A DNA stretch of 64,000 bases from Azomonas tarimensis (GCF_042648805.1 NZ_JBHRXZ010000016.1:62001-126000); one strand, 5' to 3'. Positions 17,270-26,124 are shown, counted from the stretch's first letter. The notes: generated from the sequence alone by a model not told the origin. Numbers and translations: made by a program.

Positions 17270-19237
17270 TCATTCCAGCATTCGCCGCTCGGCACGTTGC
17301 AGATCTTCAGGGGAGCCGTAAATCACGATCACATCATTTTCTTCGACTCTGGTATCTGCCGGCGGTGACACCCAGCGCTTACCAGAACGAACGATGGCCT
17401 GGATCATCGCTCCCCCAAGATCTAGCTCCCCAACCTGCTTGCCGAGGGCGCTACAGCCAGACGGAATCCCGATAGAGCGGGCCTGACTGGCGTCATCTCG
17501 TTCAGGGTCGTCAGCATCCAGGTCATCGCCGCGGAAAAACTCACGAATCAACCGATACTTGCTCGATCGCTGTTCCTGTATCCGCCGCATGACCTGGGAC
17601 GGCGGAATATCAAGCAGCAGCAGTGCTTGCGAGGCGATCATCAGGCCAGCCTCGAGCGTTTCCGGCACCACCTCAGTGGCCCCGGCTTGTTGCAGCTCCT
17701 CGACTCGCGTCTCGTCACGCGTGCGAACCATTACAGGCAGGTCTGGCCGGAGAGTTCGAAGATACTCCAGGGCCTTCAGGGATGCCGCGACGTCGTCGTG
17801 ACTGATGATTACCAGACGGGCACGGTTCAGGCCTAGCAATTCGAGCATGGTTCTATCGGATGCATCCCCATAGTAAACCGGCTCGCCAGCACCATGAGCT
17901 TCCCGAACTCGCACTGCATCGAGATCCAGCGCAATGAATGGCATGTTCTCTTCGCCGAGCAGGTGGGCAACACTTTGCCCGATGCGCCCGTAGCCCAGGA
18001 TGATCACGTGCCCATAAAGCTGAGCCGTTGTGTCTGGCTCCAGTACCGGACTGCCGGGACTGTTGGTCTGGATAGCACCGCGCACCAGAACGCTGGCGAT
18101 GGCCTGGTTGTACTTGATGATAAAAGCACCCAGAACCATCGAAAAAAGCACTGACATGAGCGCGATCTGGCCGAGGTAGAAATCAATGGCATCTGATGCA
18201 AACGCTATCGCCAGTAATGCAAAGCCGAACTCCCCGCCCACGGCCAGTAACAAACCGGTTCGCCAGGCTGTCGATGGGTCGGCACCGGTTGACCTCACCA
18301 GCGCCATCACCAGCAATGTCTTGCTAATCAGCAAAACCAGGGCCCCGAGCAGGGCCCAGTGCCAGATCTGCGGAAGAATCCCCGGATCGACCAACATGCC
18401 GATGCCAATGAAGAACAGGCCCAGCAATACATCTCGAAAAGGTCGGATGGTCGATTCCACTTGGTGACGAAACTCTGTTTCACCGAGCATCATCCCTGCC
18501 AGAAAAGCGCCGAATGCCAGTGACAATCCGAGGCTATTGGTGGTCCATGCAGCCAGAAGCGCCACGAACAGGACCGTCAGGGTGAAGATCTCTGCGGAGC
18601 GACGACCGGCGATGAAGTGAAAAACCGGTCGCAGCAGCCATCGCCCGGCCAGAAAGACCAGCAACAGGGCTAACAGGGCTTTAGCCAGCGCCCAGCCCAT
18701 GGCTCCCGCGAGCGCCTCCGCTCCAGCTGCCATACCGAGAACTGGAATGACCACCACAAAGGGCACGGCGGTGACATCCTGGAACACCGACATCGCCAAT
18801 CCGAGCTTTCCGTGGCGACTGTTTTCTTCGCCCTGCTCCATAAGCTGCTTGCCGATGATGGTCGTGGATGACTGGGCGAACACTGCGCCTATCACGAACG
18901 CCGCGACAGGGGGCAACCCTGCCAACCAGGCCACCGACCCGACCACGCCGGTCGTAAGGACCACCTGACTGGTGCCGAGTCCAAGGACCTGATGGCGCAA
19001 GGCGAGGATCTGCGGCAATGAAAAGTTCAGGCCGATCGTAAACAGAAGAAAAACGATACCGAACTCTGCAATGGTCACGATCTGCGGGATGTCGATAACC
19101 GGACCCAGGGTGTGCGGGCCGAGCAACAGGCCGACCAGCAGATAGCCCAGACTGGTGGGAATCTGGAGACGATGAAAACCCACTACAACCGTAACGGCTG
19201 CGCCCAACAATAAAATAACTTGCGCAAGGTGCTCCAT
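17270..19237 (-). CDS. CPA2-family monovalent cation:proton antiporter with TrkA domains (KefB/YbaL-like)
   Basis: An inner-membrane antiporter of 655 residues. About 12 hydrophobic helices fill residues 1-380, including GLLLGPHTLGP and the conserved FAQSSTTIIGKQL region. A cytosolic TrkA-N domain follows (about 410-530, Rossmann motif HVIILGYGRIGQSVA, NAD-binding end aspartate in ALDLDA). A TrkA-C domain ends the protein (about 570-650, PPADTRVEENDVIVIYG). Such proteins exchange K+ or Na+ for H+ under nucleotide control. It is convergent with the thiolase gene, 12 bases apart, and the small repeat TGAGG/CCTCA at the junction may help termination. Ion specificity is not evident. Confidence 0.88.
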   Translation of the reverse strand: MEHLAQVILLLGAAVTVVVGFHRLQIPTSLGYLLVGLLLGPHTLGPVIDIPQIVTIAEFGIVFLLFTIGLNFSLPQILALRHQVLGLGTSQVVLTTGVVGSVAWLAGLPPVAAFVIGAVFAQSSTTIIGKQLMEQGEENSRHGKLGLAMSVFQDVTAVPFVVVIPVLGMAAGAEALAGAMGWALAKALLALLLVFLAGRWLLRPVFHFIAGRRSAEIFTLTVLFVALLAAWTTNSLGLSLAFGAFLAGMMLGETEFRHQVESTIRPFRDVLLGLFFIGIGMLVDPGILPQIWHWALLGALVLLISKTLLVMALVRSTGADPSTAWRTGLLLAVGGEFGFALLAIAFASDAIDFYLGQIALMSVLFSMVLGAFIIKYNQAIASVLVRGAIQTNSPGSPVLEPDTTAQLYGHVIILGYGRIGQSVAHLLGEENMPFIALDLDAVRVREAHGAGEPVYYGDASDRTMLELLGLNRARLVIISHDDVAASLKALEYLRTLRPDLPVMVRTRDETRVEELQQAGATEVVPETLEAGLMIASQALLLLDIPPSQVMRRIQEQRSSKYRLIREFFRGDDLDADDPERDDASQARSIGIPSGCSALGKQVGELDLGGAMIQAIVRSGKRWVSPPADTRVEENDVIVIYGSPEDLQRAERRMLE

Positions 19238-19412
19238 CAGATGGGACCTCCGCTGACAGGTCGAGCAGCAGGTGGATAACAGCCGGCTCTGCGGGCGACC
19301 TGGTTGGATATCAAGATAATCGACGTCATTGCTTGCCTGATCTCATTCCTGACCGTGCCTTTCGCGCATCACGGCCGAAATGAGCTCGATCGCGACTCAC
19401 GTTCTGGGCGTC

Positions 19413-20033
19413 TTATCCCTTGAACCCCTTCCCCACCAGATAAACCTCCCTCGACCGCGGCCGCGATGCCTCTGGCTTGCGTATCACCACCTTCTCGAAC
19501 GAAGTGCGGACGTCTTTCAGGAATTCGTCAGAGCCTTCGCCCTGGAACACCTTGACCACATAGTTGCCGCCGGGCTTGAGCACCTGCCGGACCATGTCGA
19601 GGGTGAGTTCGACCAGATACATCGAGGCGGCCTGGTCAGCCGCCGCGACGCCGCTGATATTGGGGGCTATGTCGGAGACGATCAGATCGGGCTGCCGGCC
19701 ATCGAGTATGTCGAGAAGCTGCTGGAAGACCGCATCATCGGTAAAGTCGCCCTGGATGAAGTCGACGTTATCCAGCGGGTCCATGGGCAGGATGTCGGTC
19801 GCCACTACCCGCCCCTTCTCACCCACCAGCTTTCCGGCCACCTGCGACCAGCCGCCGGGGGCGGAGCCAAGATCCATGACCAGCATACCGGGGCGTATCA
19901 GCTTGTCCTTCTCGTTCAGCTCGATCAGCTTGTAGCTGGAACGGGAGCGCAAGCCGTCCTTCTGAGCCCGTTTGACGTAGGGATCGTTGACGTGTTCATC
20001 CAGCCAGCGGCGGCTGCTTTTGGATCGTTTCAT
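19413..20033 (-). CDS. rlmE: 23S rRNA 2'-O-ribose U2552 methyltransferase RlmE (FtsJ/RrmJ)
   Basis: An FtsJ-fold methyltransferase of 206 residues, normal length. The SAM motif is LVMDLGSAPGGWSQVA. The catalytic K-D-K set is present: K in SSYKLIEL (about 35), D in LIVSDIAPNISG (about 120), K in NYVVKVFQGEG (about 160). It methylates U2552 in late 50S assembly. Two oddities: the gene normally precedes ftsH, but here a cation antiporter gene lies downstream, and the left end of a decayed TnpB element begins about 7 bases before the ATG, with no clear Shine-Dalgarno left. The start codon is not in doubt, since MKRSKSSRRWL is the family opening. Confidence 0.93.
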   Translation of the reverse strand: MKRSKSSRRWLDEHVNDPYVKRAQKDGLRSRSSYKLIELNEKDKLIRPGMLVMDLGSAPGGWSQVAGKLVGEKGRVVATDILPMDPLDNVDFIQGDFTDDAVFQQLLDILDGRQPDLIVSDIAPNISGVAAADQAASMYLVELTLDMVRQVLKPGGNYVVKVFQGEGSDEFLKDVRTSFEKVVIRKPEASRPRSREVYLVGKGFKG

Positions 20034-20040
20034 CAGATTT

Positions 20041-20423
20041 GCGCGAGAAACCCCGCACTTCAGTGCGGCGAGGGATAGCGCGGCGCCGTCAGACGCCCCT
20101 GCTCTCGCTGCCTCCTTCTTCGGTGGTCGCTATCTTTACAAGAAGATTTGTACTCTGTGAGGCATCGACCGTTGGTACCCCAGCTCCAAACGCTGCTCCT
20201 GTTGCGGACATACGCTGGACTCGCTCCCGCTCGACATTCGCGCCTGGGCCTGCCCCGAGTGCAAGACGGAGCACGACCGCGACGTGAACGCCGCGGTCAA
20301 TATCAAAGCCGCCGGGCTGGCGGTGTTAGCCCTTGGAGAGAATGTAAGCGGCATGGGTCCAGTACCCGTGTCCGGTTCTCGTTGAATTGGGAATCCCCTT
20401 CCTTTAGGGAGGGGAGCAGTCAA
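20041..20423 (+). mobile_element. Internally deleted IS200/IS605-type (TnpB) element
   Basis: A left-end hairpin (CCGCAC-TTCA-GTGCGG, 20051-20066, followed by GAGGGATAGCG) and a right-end hairpin (20395-20414, CCCCTTCC-TTTA-GGGAGGGG with one G-U pair, followed by AGCAGTCAA) flank the last 74 codons of a tnpB gene. These are the end structures of IS605-group elements. The transposase TnpA and most of TnpB are gone. The right end with the tnpB 3' region is where TnpB guide RNAs (omegaRNA) are made. Confidence 0.75.
20161..20385 (+). pseudogene. C-terminal fragment of TnpB (OrfB) nuclease
   Basis: The frame opens right after an in-frame TGA and reads GIDRWYPSSKRCSCCGH, then WACPECKTEHDRDVNAAVNI. 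This is the TnpB zinc ribbon (two C-x2-C pairs) and the last RuvC motif with its catalytic aspartate in DRDVNAA. Only 74 residues of the usual 350-400 remain and there is no start codon, so it cannot act as a nuclease. The usual TnpB tail (GMGPVPVSGSR) and stop are intact just before the right-end hairpin. Confidence 0.8.
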
Positions 20424-20675
20424 GAGAGAGCCAACCACGGAAAAATCAATGAGGAGCAGACCAATGTGCGGGACAGAGGATTGCGAAGCGACGGCAATTA
20501 TAAGCCGATGACGCTGGTCCGCGGGGCTGGGATCGCACCGCGCCGACCGACACGACACCTTCCAGAACCCCCAGGCCAGGCCTGACAGGGCCGGGCCGCC
20601 ACAGGTACAATCCGCGCCGCTCTCCCACCTCTTCTCCCTCCTCTGCCGGAGTCACCGGCCAGGACTATTGCCGCC

Positions 20676-22313
20676 ATGATTCGCATCACCGAACTGTCCC
20701 TGCCTCTCGATCATCCTGCCGATGAGTTGCGCCAGGCCATCGTCAAGCGCCTGAACATCAGCGACGCCGATCTGCTGGACTTTACCGTGTTCAAGCGCAG
20801 CTACGATGCCCGCAAGAAGAACAGCGTCATCCTGTTCATCTACATCATCGATCTTGAGGTTCGCGACGAGGCGGCCGTGCTGGCGCGCTTTGCCGATGAC
20901 CGCAACGTGCGCCCGGCGCCAGACACCGGCTACTACCCGGTCGGCCAGGCACCGGCCGGTCTGAGCGAACGCCCGCTGGTGGTGGGTTTTGGCCCCTGCG
21001 GGCTGTTCGCCGCGCTGCTGCTGGCGCAGATGGGCTTCAAGCCCATCGTGCTCGAACGCGGCAAGGATGTGCGCAGCCGCACCAAGGATACCTGGGCCCT
21101 GTGGCGCAAGAAGACCCTGACGCCCGAATCCAACGTCCAATTCGGCGAGGGCGGTGCCGGGCTGTTCTCCGACGGCAAGCTCTACAGCCAGATCAAGGAC
21201 CCGAAGTTCTACGCCCGCAAGGTGATGCACGAGTTCGTCCGCGCCGGCGCGCCGGAAGAGATCATGTACGTGAGCAAGCCGCACATCGGTACCTTCCGCC
21301 TTACAGGCGTGGTCGCGGCGATGCGCGAGGAGATCATTGCCCTCGGCGGCGAGGTGCGCTTCCAGAGCAAGGTGACCGATCTCTTGATCGACAATGGCCA
21401 GCTCGAAGGCGTAGTGCTGGAAAGCGGCGAAACCCTGCGCAGTCGCCATGTGGTGCTGGCGCTGGGCCACAGCTCCCGCGATACCTTCCGCATGCTGCAT
21501 CGCCAGGGCGTGTTTATCGAAGCCAAGCCCTTTGCCATCGGTTTTCGCATCGAACATCCGCAGGGCATGATCGACCAGGCTCGCCTGGGCAAATACGCCG
21601 GCCACCCGGAACTCGGCGCCGCCGACTACAAGCTGGTGTACCACGCCAAAAATGGCCGCGCCGTCTACAGCTTCTGCATGTGCCCGGGCGGCACCGTGGT
21701 GGCGGCCACCTCCGAACCGGGGCGCGTGGTGACCAACGGCATGAGCCAGTACTCGCGCAACGAACGCAACGCCAATGCCGGCATCGTCGTGGGGATCAAC
21801 CCACAGGAGGATTTCCCGGGCGACGCACTGGCCGGCGTGGAACTGCAGGAGCGTCTGGAATCACTCGCCTATGAGCTCGGCGGCAGCGACTACTGCGCTC
21901 CCGCGCAGCTGGTGGGCGACTTCATTCGCGGCGTGTCCTCGACCGAGTTCGGCGAGGTCGAGCCCTCCTACAAGCCCGGCGTGCGCCTGGGCGATCTGGC
22001 GCCCTCGCTGCCGGACTATGCGATCGAGGCCATCCGCGAGGCGCTGCCGGCCTTCGGCAAGCAGATACGCGGTTTCGATCGCGCTGACGCGGTGCTCACC
22101 GGTATCGAGACCCGCACCTCTTCCCCGGTCCGCATCACCCGCGACCACGAGACATTGCAAAGCCTCAACCTGCGCGGCCTCTATCCGGCCGGCGAGGGTG
22201 CCGGTTACGCCGGCGGCATCCTCTCGGCAGGCGTGGATGGCATCAAGGTCGCCGAAGCCCTGGCCAAGTCGATGCTGGCTGAAGCCGGACAGACCGAAGC
22301 GCAGAGCAGCTGA
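20676..22313 (+). CDS. NAD(P)/FAD-dependent oxidoreductase, COG2509-type
   Basis: A flavoprotein of 545 residues in the FAD-dependent dehydrogenase family common in Pseudomonas. It has a small N-terminal ferredoxin-like domain (1-90, KRSYDARKKNSVILFIYIIDLEV). The Rossmann motif VVGFGPCGLFAALLLAQMG then follows, with FGEGGAGLFSDGKLYSQ and the C-terminal FAD motif LYPAGEGAGYAGGILSAGVDG. The function of this family is not established; reduction of an unsaturated or quinone-type compound is a guess. The gene is followed 11 bases later by an RNA methyltransferase gene, possibly one operon. The 250 bases before it hold only the end of the TnpB element and a pyrimidine-rich leader. Confidence 0.82.
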   Translation: MIRITELSLPLDHPADELRQAIVKRLNISDADLLDFTVFKRSYDARKKNSVILFIYIIDLEVRDEAAVLARFADDRNVRPAPDTGYYPVGQAPAGLSERPLVVGFGPCGLFAALLLAQMGFKPIVLERGKDVRSRTKDTWALWRKKTLTPESNVQFGEGGAGLFSDGKLYSQIKDPKFYARKVMHEFVRAGAPEEIMYVSKPHIGTFRLTGVVAAMREEIIALGGEVRFQSKVTDLLIDNGQLEGVVLESGETLRSRHVVLALGHSSRDTFRMLHRQGVFIEAKPFAIGFRIEHPQGMIDQARLGKYAGHPELGAADYKLVYHAKNGRAVYSFCMCPGGTVVAATSEPGRVVTNGMSQYSRNERNANAGIVVGINPQEDFPGDALAGVELQERLESLAYELGGSDYCAPAQLVGDFIRGVSSTEFGEVEPSYKPGVRLGDLAPSLPDYAIEAIREALPAFGKQIRGFDRADAVLTGIETRTSSPVRITRDHETLQSLNLRGLYPAGEGAGYAGGILSAGVDGIKVAEALAKSMLAEAGQTEAQSS

Positions 22314-22324
22314 GCGCCCGATTG

Positions 22325-23056
22325 ATGAAACTCGACGACATCAAGAAACTGCACCAGAAAAAGTACCGGGCCGAGTTCGGTCATTTTCTGGTGGAGGGCG
22401 AGCATCTGGCGCTGGAGCTGCAAAAAGCCGCCCTGCACAACCCGCAGCTCCAGCGCAGCGAGCTGTACGTAACGGCCGCCTATGAGCACTGGCAAAGCCC
22501 GTTCAAGACCCACCTGATCAGCGACCGCCAGATGGCGCAGATCACCGACACCAAAACCCCGCAGGGCATCGTCGCCCTAGTCCCGATGCCGGCCGCGGCC
22601 ACACCGGCTTCTGCGCCCGTTGCGGGCGAGTGCGCCATCTACCTGCACGAAATCCAGGATCCGGGCAACCTCGGCACCATCCTGCGCACCCTGGCCTGGT
22701 TCGGTAACTTCCGCTGCCTGCTCAGCCCCGGCAGCGTCGACCCGTACAACCCCAAGGTCGTGCGCGCCAGCATGGGCGCCATCTTCCACACACCGCTGGA
22801 ACTGGACGTGGAACTGGATTCCCTGCGCACGCGCTTTGCGCGCATTGCCTGTCTGGATATGGAGGGCGAGCCCGTGCAATCGGCGGGCTTCAGGAATTTC
22901 GACTGCTACCTGTTCGGCAACGAAGCCCGCGGCGTACCCCGCGAACAGCTGCACACGCTCGGCGCCCAGCCGTTTACGATCTCCGGTTGCGGCGCGATCG
23001 AGTCGCTGAATTTGGCGGCGACGGTGAATATGTGTGTGTATGAGGTAAAGAGGTAG
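22325..23056 (+). CDS. TrmH/SpoU-family RNA 2'-O-methyltransferase
   Basis: A SPOUT methyltransferase of 243 residues. The N-terminal substrate-binding part (1-90) begins MKLDDIKKLHQKKYRAEFGH. The knotted domain has motif 1 IYLHEIQDPGNLGTILRTLAWFG, motif 2 YLFGNEARGVPRE and motif 3 ISGCGAIESLNLAATVNMCVYE. All three are complete. The start is the ATG at 22325; a TTG three bases earlier is unlikely. The rRNA or tRNA target is not identifiable from sequence alone. It is convergent with the PAS kinase gene, with 20 bases between the stops. Confidence 0.87.
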   Translation: MKLDDIKKLHQKKYRAEFGHFLVEGEHLALELQKAALHNPQLQRSELYVTAAYEHWQSPFKTHLISDRQMAQITDTKTPQGIVALVPMPAAATPASAPVAGECAIYLHEIQDPGNLGTILRTLAWFGNFRCLLSPGSVDPYNPKVVRASMGAIFHTPLELDVELDSLRTRFARIACLDMEGEPVQSAGFRNFDCYLFGNEARGVPREQLHTLGAQPFTISGCGAIESLNLAATVNMCVYEVKR

Positions 23057-23076
23057 TTGCGGACAATGGGCGAACC

Positions 23077-24246
23077 TCAACTGAAAGGAAAGCTGACGGT
23101 AAATGACGTTCCGCTCTCCTCATCAGAGCTCACGGATACCCGCCCGCCGTGCGCCTTGGCTATTTCCCTGACGATAAACAACCCCAGACCCACGCTTCGT
23201 ACGCCGTTATCGGCATTCGCGCCTCGGATCATTGGTTCGAACAATTTAGCCAGCAAGGATGGGCTAATCACTGCACCATGGTTCACTACCGCCACATATG
23301 CCATGTCATCTTCCAGCTTCGAAGTAACCACGATCGGCCGCTCCAGGTCACCGTAGGAAACGCTGTTACCGACAAGATTACCGATGAGCTGGTGCACGCG
23401 GTCAGCGTCCAGGCGCGCAGTACCAGTGCCGACCGCGTCGTGAACAAGTCTCGCCTTAGGAAACGCAACGCGCAGTTCCTCGACGCTTTGACGGACGAGA
23501 TCATGTAAGTCTAGGTCCGAAGGAGAGACGACGATTCCTCGTCCAACCCTGACCAGGGTGAAATCCAATAGATCACTGATCAAACGCTCTGCGCGGCTAG
23601 CCGATTGGGTGATGTATCCGAGCAGGTTGGTCTCTCTAGCGGTGCGCTCGCCTTGGGCGAGCACATCGGTGCTCATCTTGATTGCCGTCAGCGGGTTTTT
23701 CAGGTCGTGGCTGGCGATGGCGACCATCTGCTCGGCAAACGATGCGCGTTTCTGGGCCTCCTCGAATGCCTTGCTCAGTTCCGCTTGAGCCAAACGAAGT
23801 TCGGCTTCGGCAGCCGATTTCTGCCGCAGAAGCTCCTCGGCGAGCTTTCGGGCTTTAAGTAGCTCTCGCTCATACTTGTCTCGATCATTGATCGTGAATA
23901 GCGCCAGTTCATGCTGAACGCCATTGACGCCCGCGCGCCGGACACCATTCAACAACACGGTAAAGGTACGTCGGTCACGGCGCAGAAGGTCTAGTTTCAC
24001 CTCGGCGACAGAACCTTGCAGCTTCATCAGCGGGGCCCAGTGAGTCTGATGGAAGATTCGCCCGCCCATCGTAAGTAAATTCTGAAAGCGCCTGCTACGA
24101 AGCTCCTGTTCGGTGAAACCGATCCATTGGCTGAACGTAAGGTTGGCGCGAAGTATGGTGCCGTCCTCCTTAGTCACTAACAGCCCGCAGGGCGCCTCCT
24201 CATAAAGCGACTGCGGGTCGGGCAGTGGAGGCTCATCGCCGTGCAT
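23077..24246 (-). CDS. PAS-domain sensor histidine kinase coupled to an RsbQ-like hydrolase
   Basis: A soluble kinase of 389 residues. A PAS domain occupies about 10-125 (LYEEAPCGLLVTKEDGTILRAN in pieces). A long coiled coil lies at about 125-170 (ELLKARKLAEELLRQ). The H-box is AIASHDLKNPLTAI (about 178). The ATPase domain has NLVGNSVSYGD and SVGLGLFIVREI. There is no transmembrane segment and no receiver domain. Its first codons overlap the end of the RsbQ-like gene by 14 bases, so the two are translated together. In Bacillus, RsbQ works with the PAS-PP2C phosphatase RsbP; here the PAS protein is a histidine kinase, so the pair probably senses a small ligand that the hydrolase binds or makes. 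Confidence 0.87.
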   Translation of the reverse strand: MHGDEPPLPDPQSLYEEAPCGLLVTKEDGTILRANLTFSQWIGFTEQELRSRRFQNLLTMGGRIFHQTHWAPLMKLQGSVAEVKLDLLRRDRRTFTVLLNGVRRAGVNGVQHELALFTINDRDKYERELLKARKLAEELLRQKSAAEAELRLAQAELSKAFEEAQKRASFAEQMVAIASHDLKNPLTAIKMSTDVLAQGERTARETNLLGYITQSASRAERLISDLLDFTLVRVGRGIVVSPSDLDLHDLVRQSVEELRVAFPKARLVHDAVGTGTARLDADRVHQLIGNLVGNSVSYGDLERPIVVTSKLEDDMAYVAVVNHGAVISPSLLAKLFEPMIRGANADNGVRSVGLGLFIVREIAKAHGGRVSVSSDEESGTSFTVSFPFS

Positions 24247-25057
24247 CTAAGCCTTTCCATGGCAGCAGGAAGCTGTCCATTGCATCAGCACAGGCGCCAG
24301 GGACACTCATGTGTGGGCAGTGACCGACATTGTCCACCAGGACGAGCGTGCTGTTGAGCATGCTGTTGCGCAGATACTCGCCAACCACGACGGGCGCGAT
24401 TAGGTCATCGGTAGACTGCAGGATGAGTGTCGGCGTGGCTAGGCCGGCAACGTCTTTCCGGTTGTCCGACGTGAAGGTCACTCTCGCGAAGTGCTTGGCT
24501 ATCTCGGGGTCGGTACGGCAGAAGCTGTTGGTCAGCTCAGCGCCCAGTTCAGGCTGCCCAGGCGCACCCATGATGACGGGCGCCATGTTGCTGGACCAGC
24601 CGAGGTAGTTGTCGTCCAGGCTGTCGAGCAGCGACTTGATGTCTTCGAGGGTGAACCCTCCCACGTAGTCATCGGAGTCGACATAGCATGGGGAGGGGCC
24701 AACCATGATATGAGCAGCGATGCGACCGGGCGCTTGCCGATCAGCCAAGACGTCAATCATGGCGCTTACCGAATGGCCTACCAGAATCACTGGCCCGACG
24801 GCGAACTGATCAATGATCTCGTTGAGATCCTGGGCGTATCCGGCAAGCGAGTCGTACCTTGCCCAGTCATACGCGCCAATGTCTGATCGGCCTGCGCCTA
24901 CGAGGTCGTACACCACGACTCTGAAATGGTCTACGAAAAGGCCTGCGAGATAGCGCCACATGGTCTGGTCGCAGCCGAAACCATGGGAAAAAATCAGCGT
25001 AGCTGGACCGTCGCCCATCACGTTCACGTTGTTGCGATCTTTAAGGTCCATGTGCAT
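24233..25057 (-). CDS. RsbQ-like alpha/beta hydrolase
   Basis: An alpha/beta hydrolase of 274 residues, length and sequence like RsbQ and the plant KAI2/D14 receptors. The opening NNVNVMGDGPATLIFSHGFG and DQTMWRYLA are diagnostic. Nucleophile S96 lies in VGHSVSAM, the aspartate in TDDLIAPV, and the histidine in VDNVGHCPHMSVPG. All triad residues are present. In Bacillus RsbQ is needed for RsbP to activate the general stress factor; here the translationally coupled partner is a PAS kinase. The AT-poor leader 25058-25241 contains no other gene. Confidence 0.87.
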   Translation of the reverse strand: MHMDLKDRNNVNVMGDGPATLIFSHGFGCDQTMWRYLAGLFVDHFRVVVYDLVGAGRSDIGAYDWARYDSLAGYAQDLNEIIDQFAVGPVILVGHSVSAMIDVLADRQAPGRIAAHIMVGPSPCYVDSDDYVGGFTLEDIKSLLDSLDDNYLGWSSNMAPVIMGAPGQPELGAELTNSFCRTDPEIAKHFARVTFTSDNRKDVAGLATPTLILQSTDDLIAPVVVGEYLRNSMLNSTLVLVDNVGHCPHMSVPGACADAMDSFLLPWKGLDARR

Positions 25058-25241
25058 TTCCAGACAAGGTAATTACCACCAGGCAGGGAGTTTAGATATC
25101 CAGCCGTGTTAGGTCACTCGATAACTTCAGCGGGCGTTGGGTCGCGAGCTCTATTGGCATGGCGCTTAGGCTAAAGCAGCGTAGTAGAGCCGATAGTGAT
25201 CCGCGACAGGGAAACCATGGCATCCAGACCGCTCCGAAATC

Positions 25242-25270
25242 ACGAAACCCACCGAATCGGTGGGTTTCGT
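25242..25270 (-). terminator. Hairpin terminator after the mqo remnant
   Basis: ACGAAACCCACCG, loop AAT, and the exact complement CGGTGGGTTTCGT: a 13-bp perfect stem 17 bases past the mqo stop codon. It is kept although the gene is broken. Confidence 0.75.
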
Positions 25271-25287
25271 TCTAGAGTCAAAAAGAT

Positions 25288-26022
25288 TCAGGCGTCGTTG
25301 GCGCTCTCGATGCGCTCGTCTTCGTCGGCATTCTTCACGTCGCCGACCGGCCCGCCCTCAGGATCGGTCGTTTGCTCTAACGCTTCGCTGCTCGCACCAC
25401 CATCCTGCGTGGCGCTGTTGCCACCGGCCGGCAGGTTGGTCTGGACGAAGGCTTCCTGCCCTTCCAGCTCCAGCACCCGCGAGGTGTGGAGCCGGACTTC
25501 GCGCAGCAGCTGCGGGTTCTCTGCCAACTTCTGGTCCAGCGAGGGGATGATTTCCTTGAGCCTGGCCTGCCATTCAGGGCTCTCGACCCACTCAGGAAAG
25601 ACCCGGGTCAGCAGGTTGAGCATGATCGGTGGCGCGGTGGAAGCGCCCGGCGAGGCGCCCAGCAAGGTCGAGAGGGTGCCATCCTCGGAGACCACCACCT
25701 CGGTGCCAAACTGCAGGCTGCTGCCGTCGTCGGTCTTCTTGATGATCTGCACCCGCTGGCCGCAGTCGAGAGCTGCCAATCATCAGGGTTCAGCTCGGGA
25801 TAGTACTGTCGCAACGCCTCGAGGCGATCCTGCATCACTTCGCCGACCAGATAACGCACCAGATTGAAGTTGCTCACGGCCACTTCCATCATCGGCAGGA
25901 CATTGCTGAAGGTCACCGACTCGAACAGATTGGTCCATGAGCCTTCCTTGAGGAACCTGGTCGAGAAGGTGGCGAAGGTGGCGAAGGGGCCGAAAAAGAG
26001 CGTGGGCTGACCATCGAGACCT
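25288..26022 (-). pseudogene. mqo: Malate:quinone oxidoreductase, 3' remnant with frameshift
   Basis: The minus strand encodes the C-terminal part of Mqo in two frames. The upstream frame reads GPFATFATFSTRFLKEGSW and then VLPMMEVAVSNFNLVRYLVGEVMQ; the downstream one reads GQRVQIIKK and LLGASPGASTAPPIMLNLLT. A single missing G at about 25777 accounts for the shift (GCGGCC instead of GCGGGCC). A 9-base tandem duplication adds ATF at 25967-25988. The N-terminal half, with the FAD-binding domain, is missing; homology stops near 26022. The enzyme oxidises malate to oxaloacetate in the membrane, so this copy is dead; another mqo or mdh must serve the cell. A sequencing error could explain the frameshift but not the lost half. 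Confidence 0.85.
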
Positions 26023-26110
26023 GAGGATCACCCAGGGCGCGGCCAAACGCGCCGCCGCGCTGACCCACAGGCTGCGGGCCTACGGCCACGGCGGCGAGCC
26101 GGCCGATTTC
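26019..26110 (+). pseudogene. Short fragment resembling a histidine kinase DHp domain
   Basis: In the plus strand the frame reads LRITQGAAKRAAALTHRLRAY, like the segment after the H-box in hybrid kinases (compare KRAAALTHRLLAFSRQ in the kinase at 4859). It adjoins the mqo break. It could be chance coding in GC-rich DNA. Confidence 0.35.
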
Positions 26111-26124
26111 GACGCCGCGGACCC

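Noticed and set aside
25967..25988. Tandem 9-base repeat as a microsatellite or regulatory repeat
   Set aside because: Only two units, in phase with the mqo frame; a simple small duplication in a dead gene.
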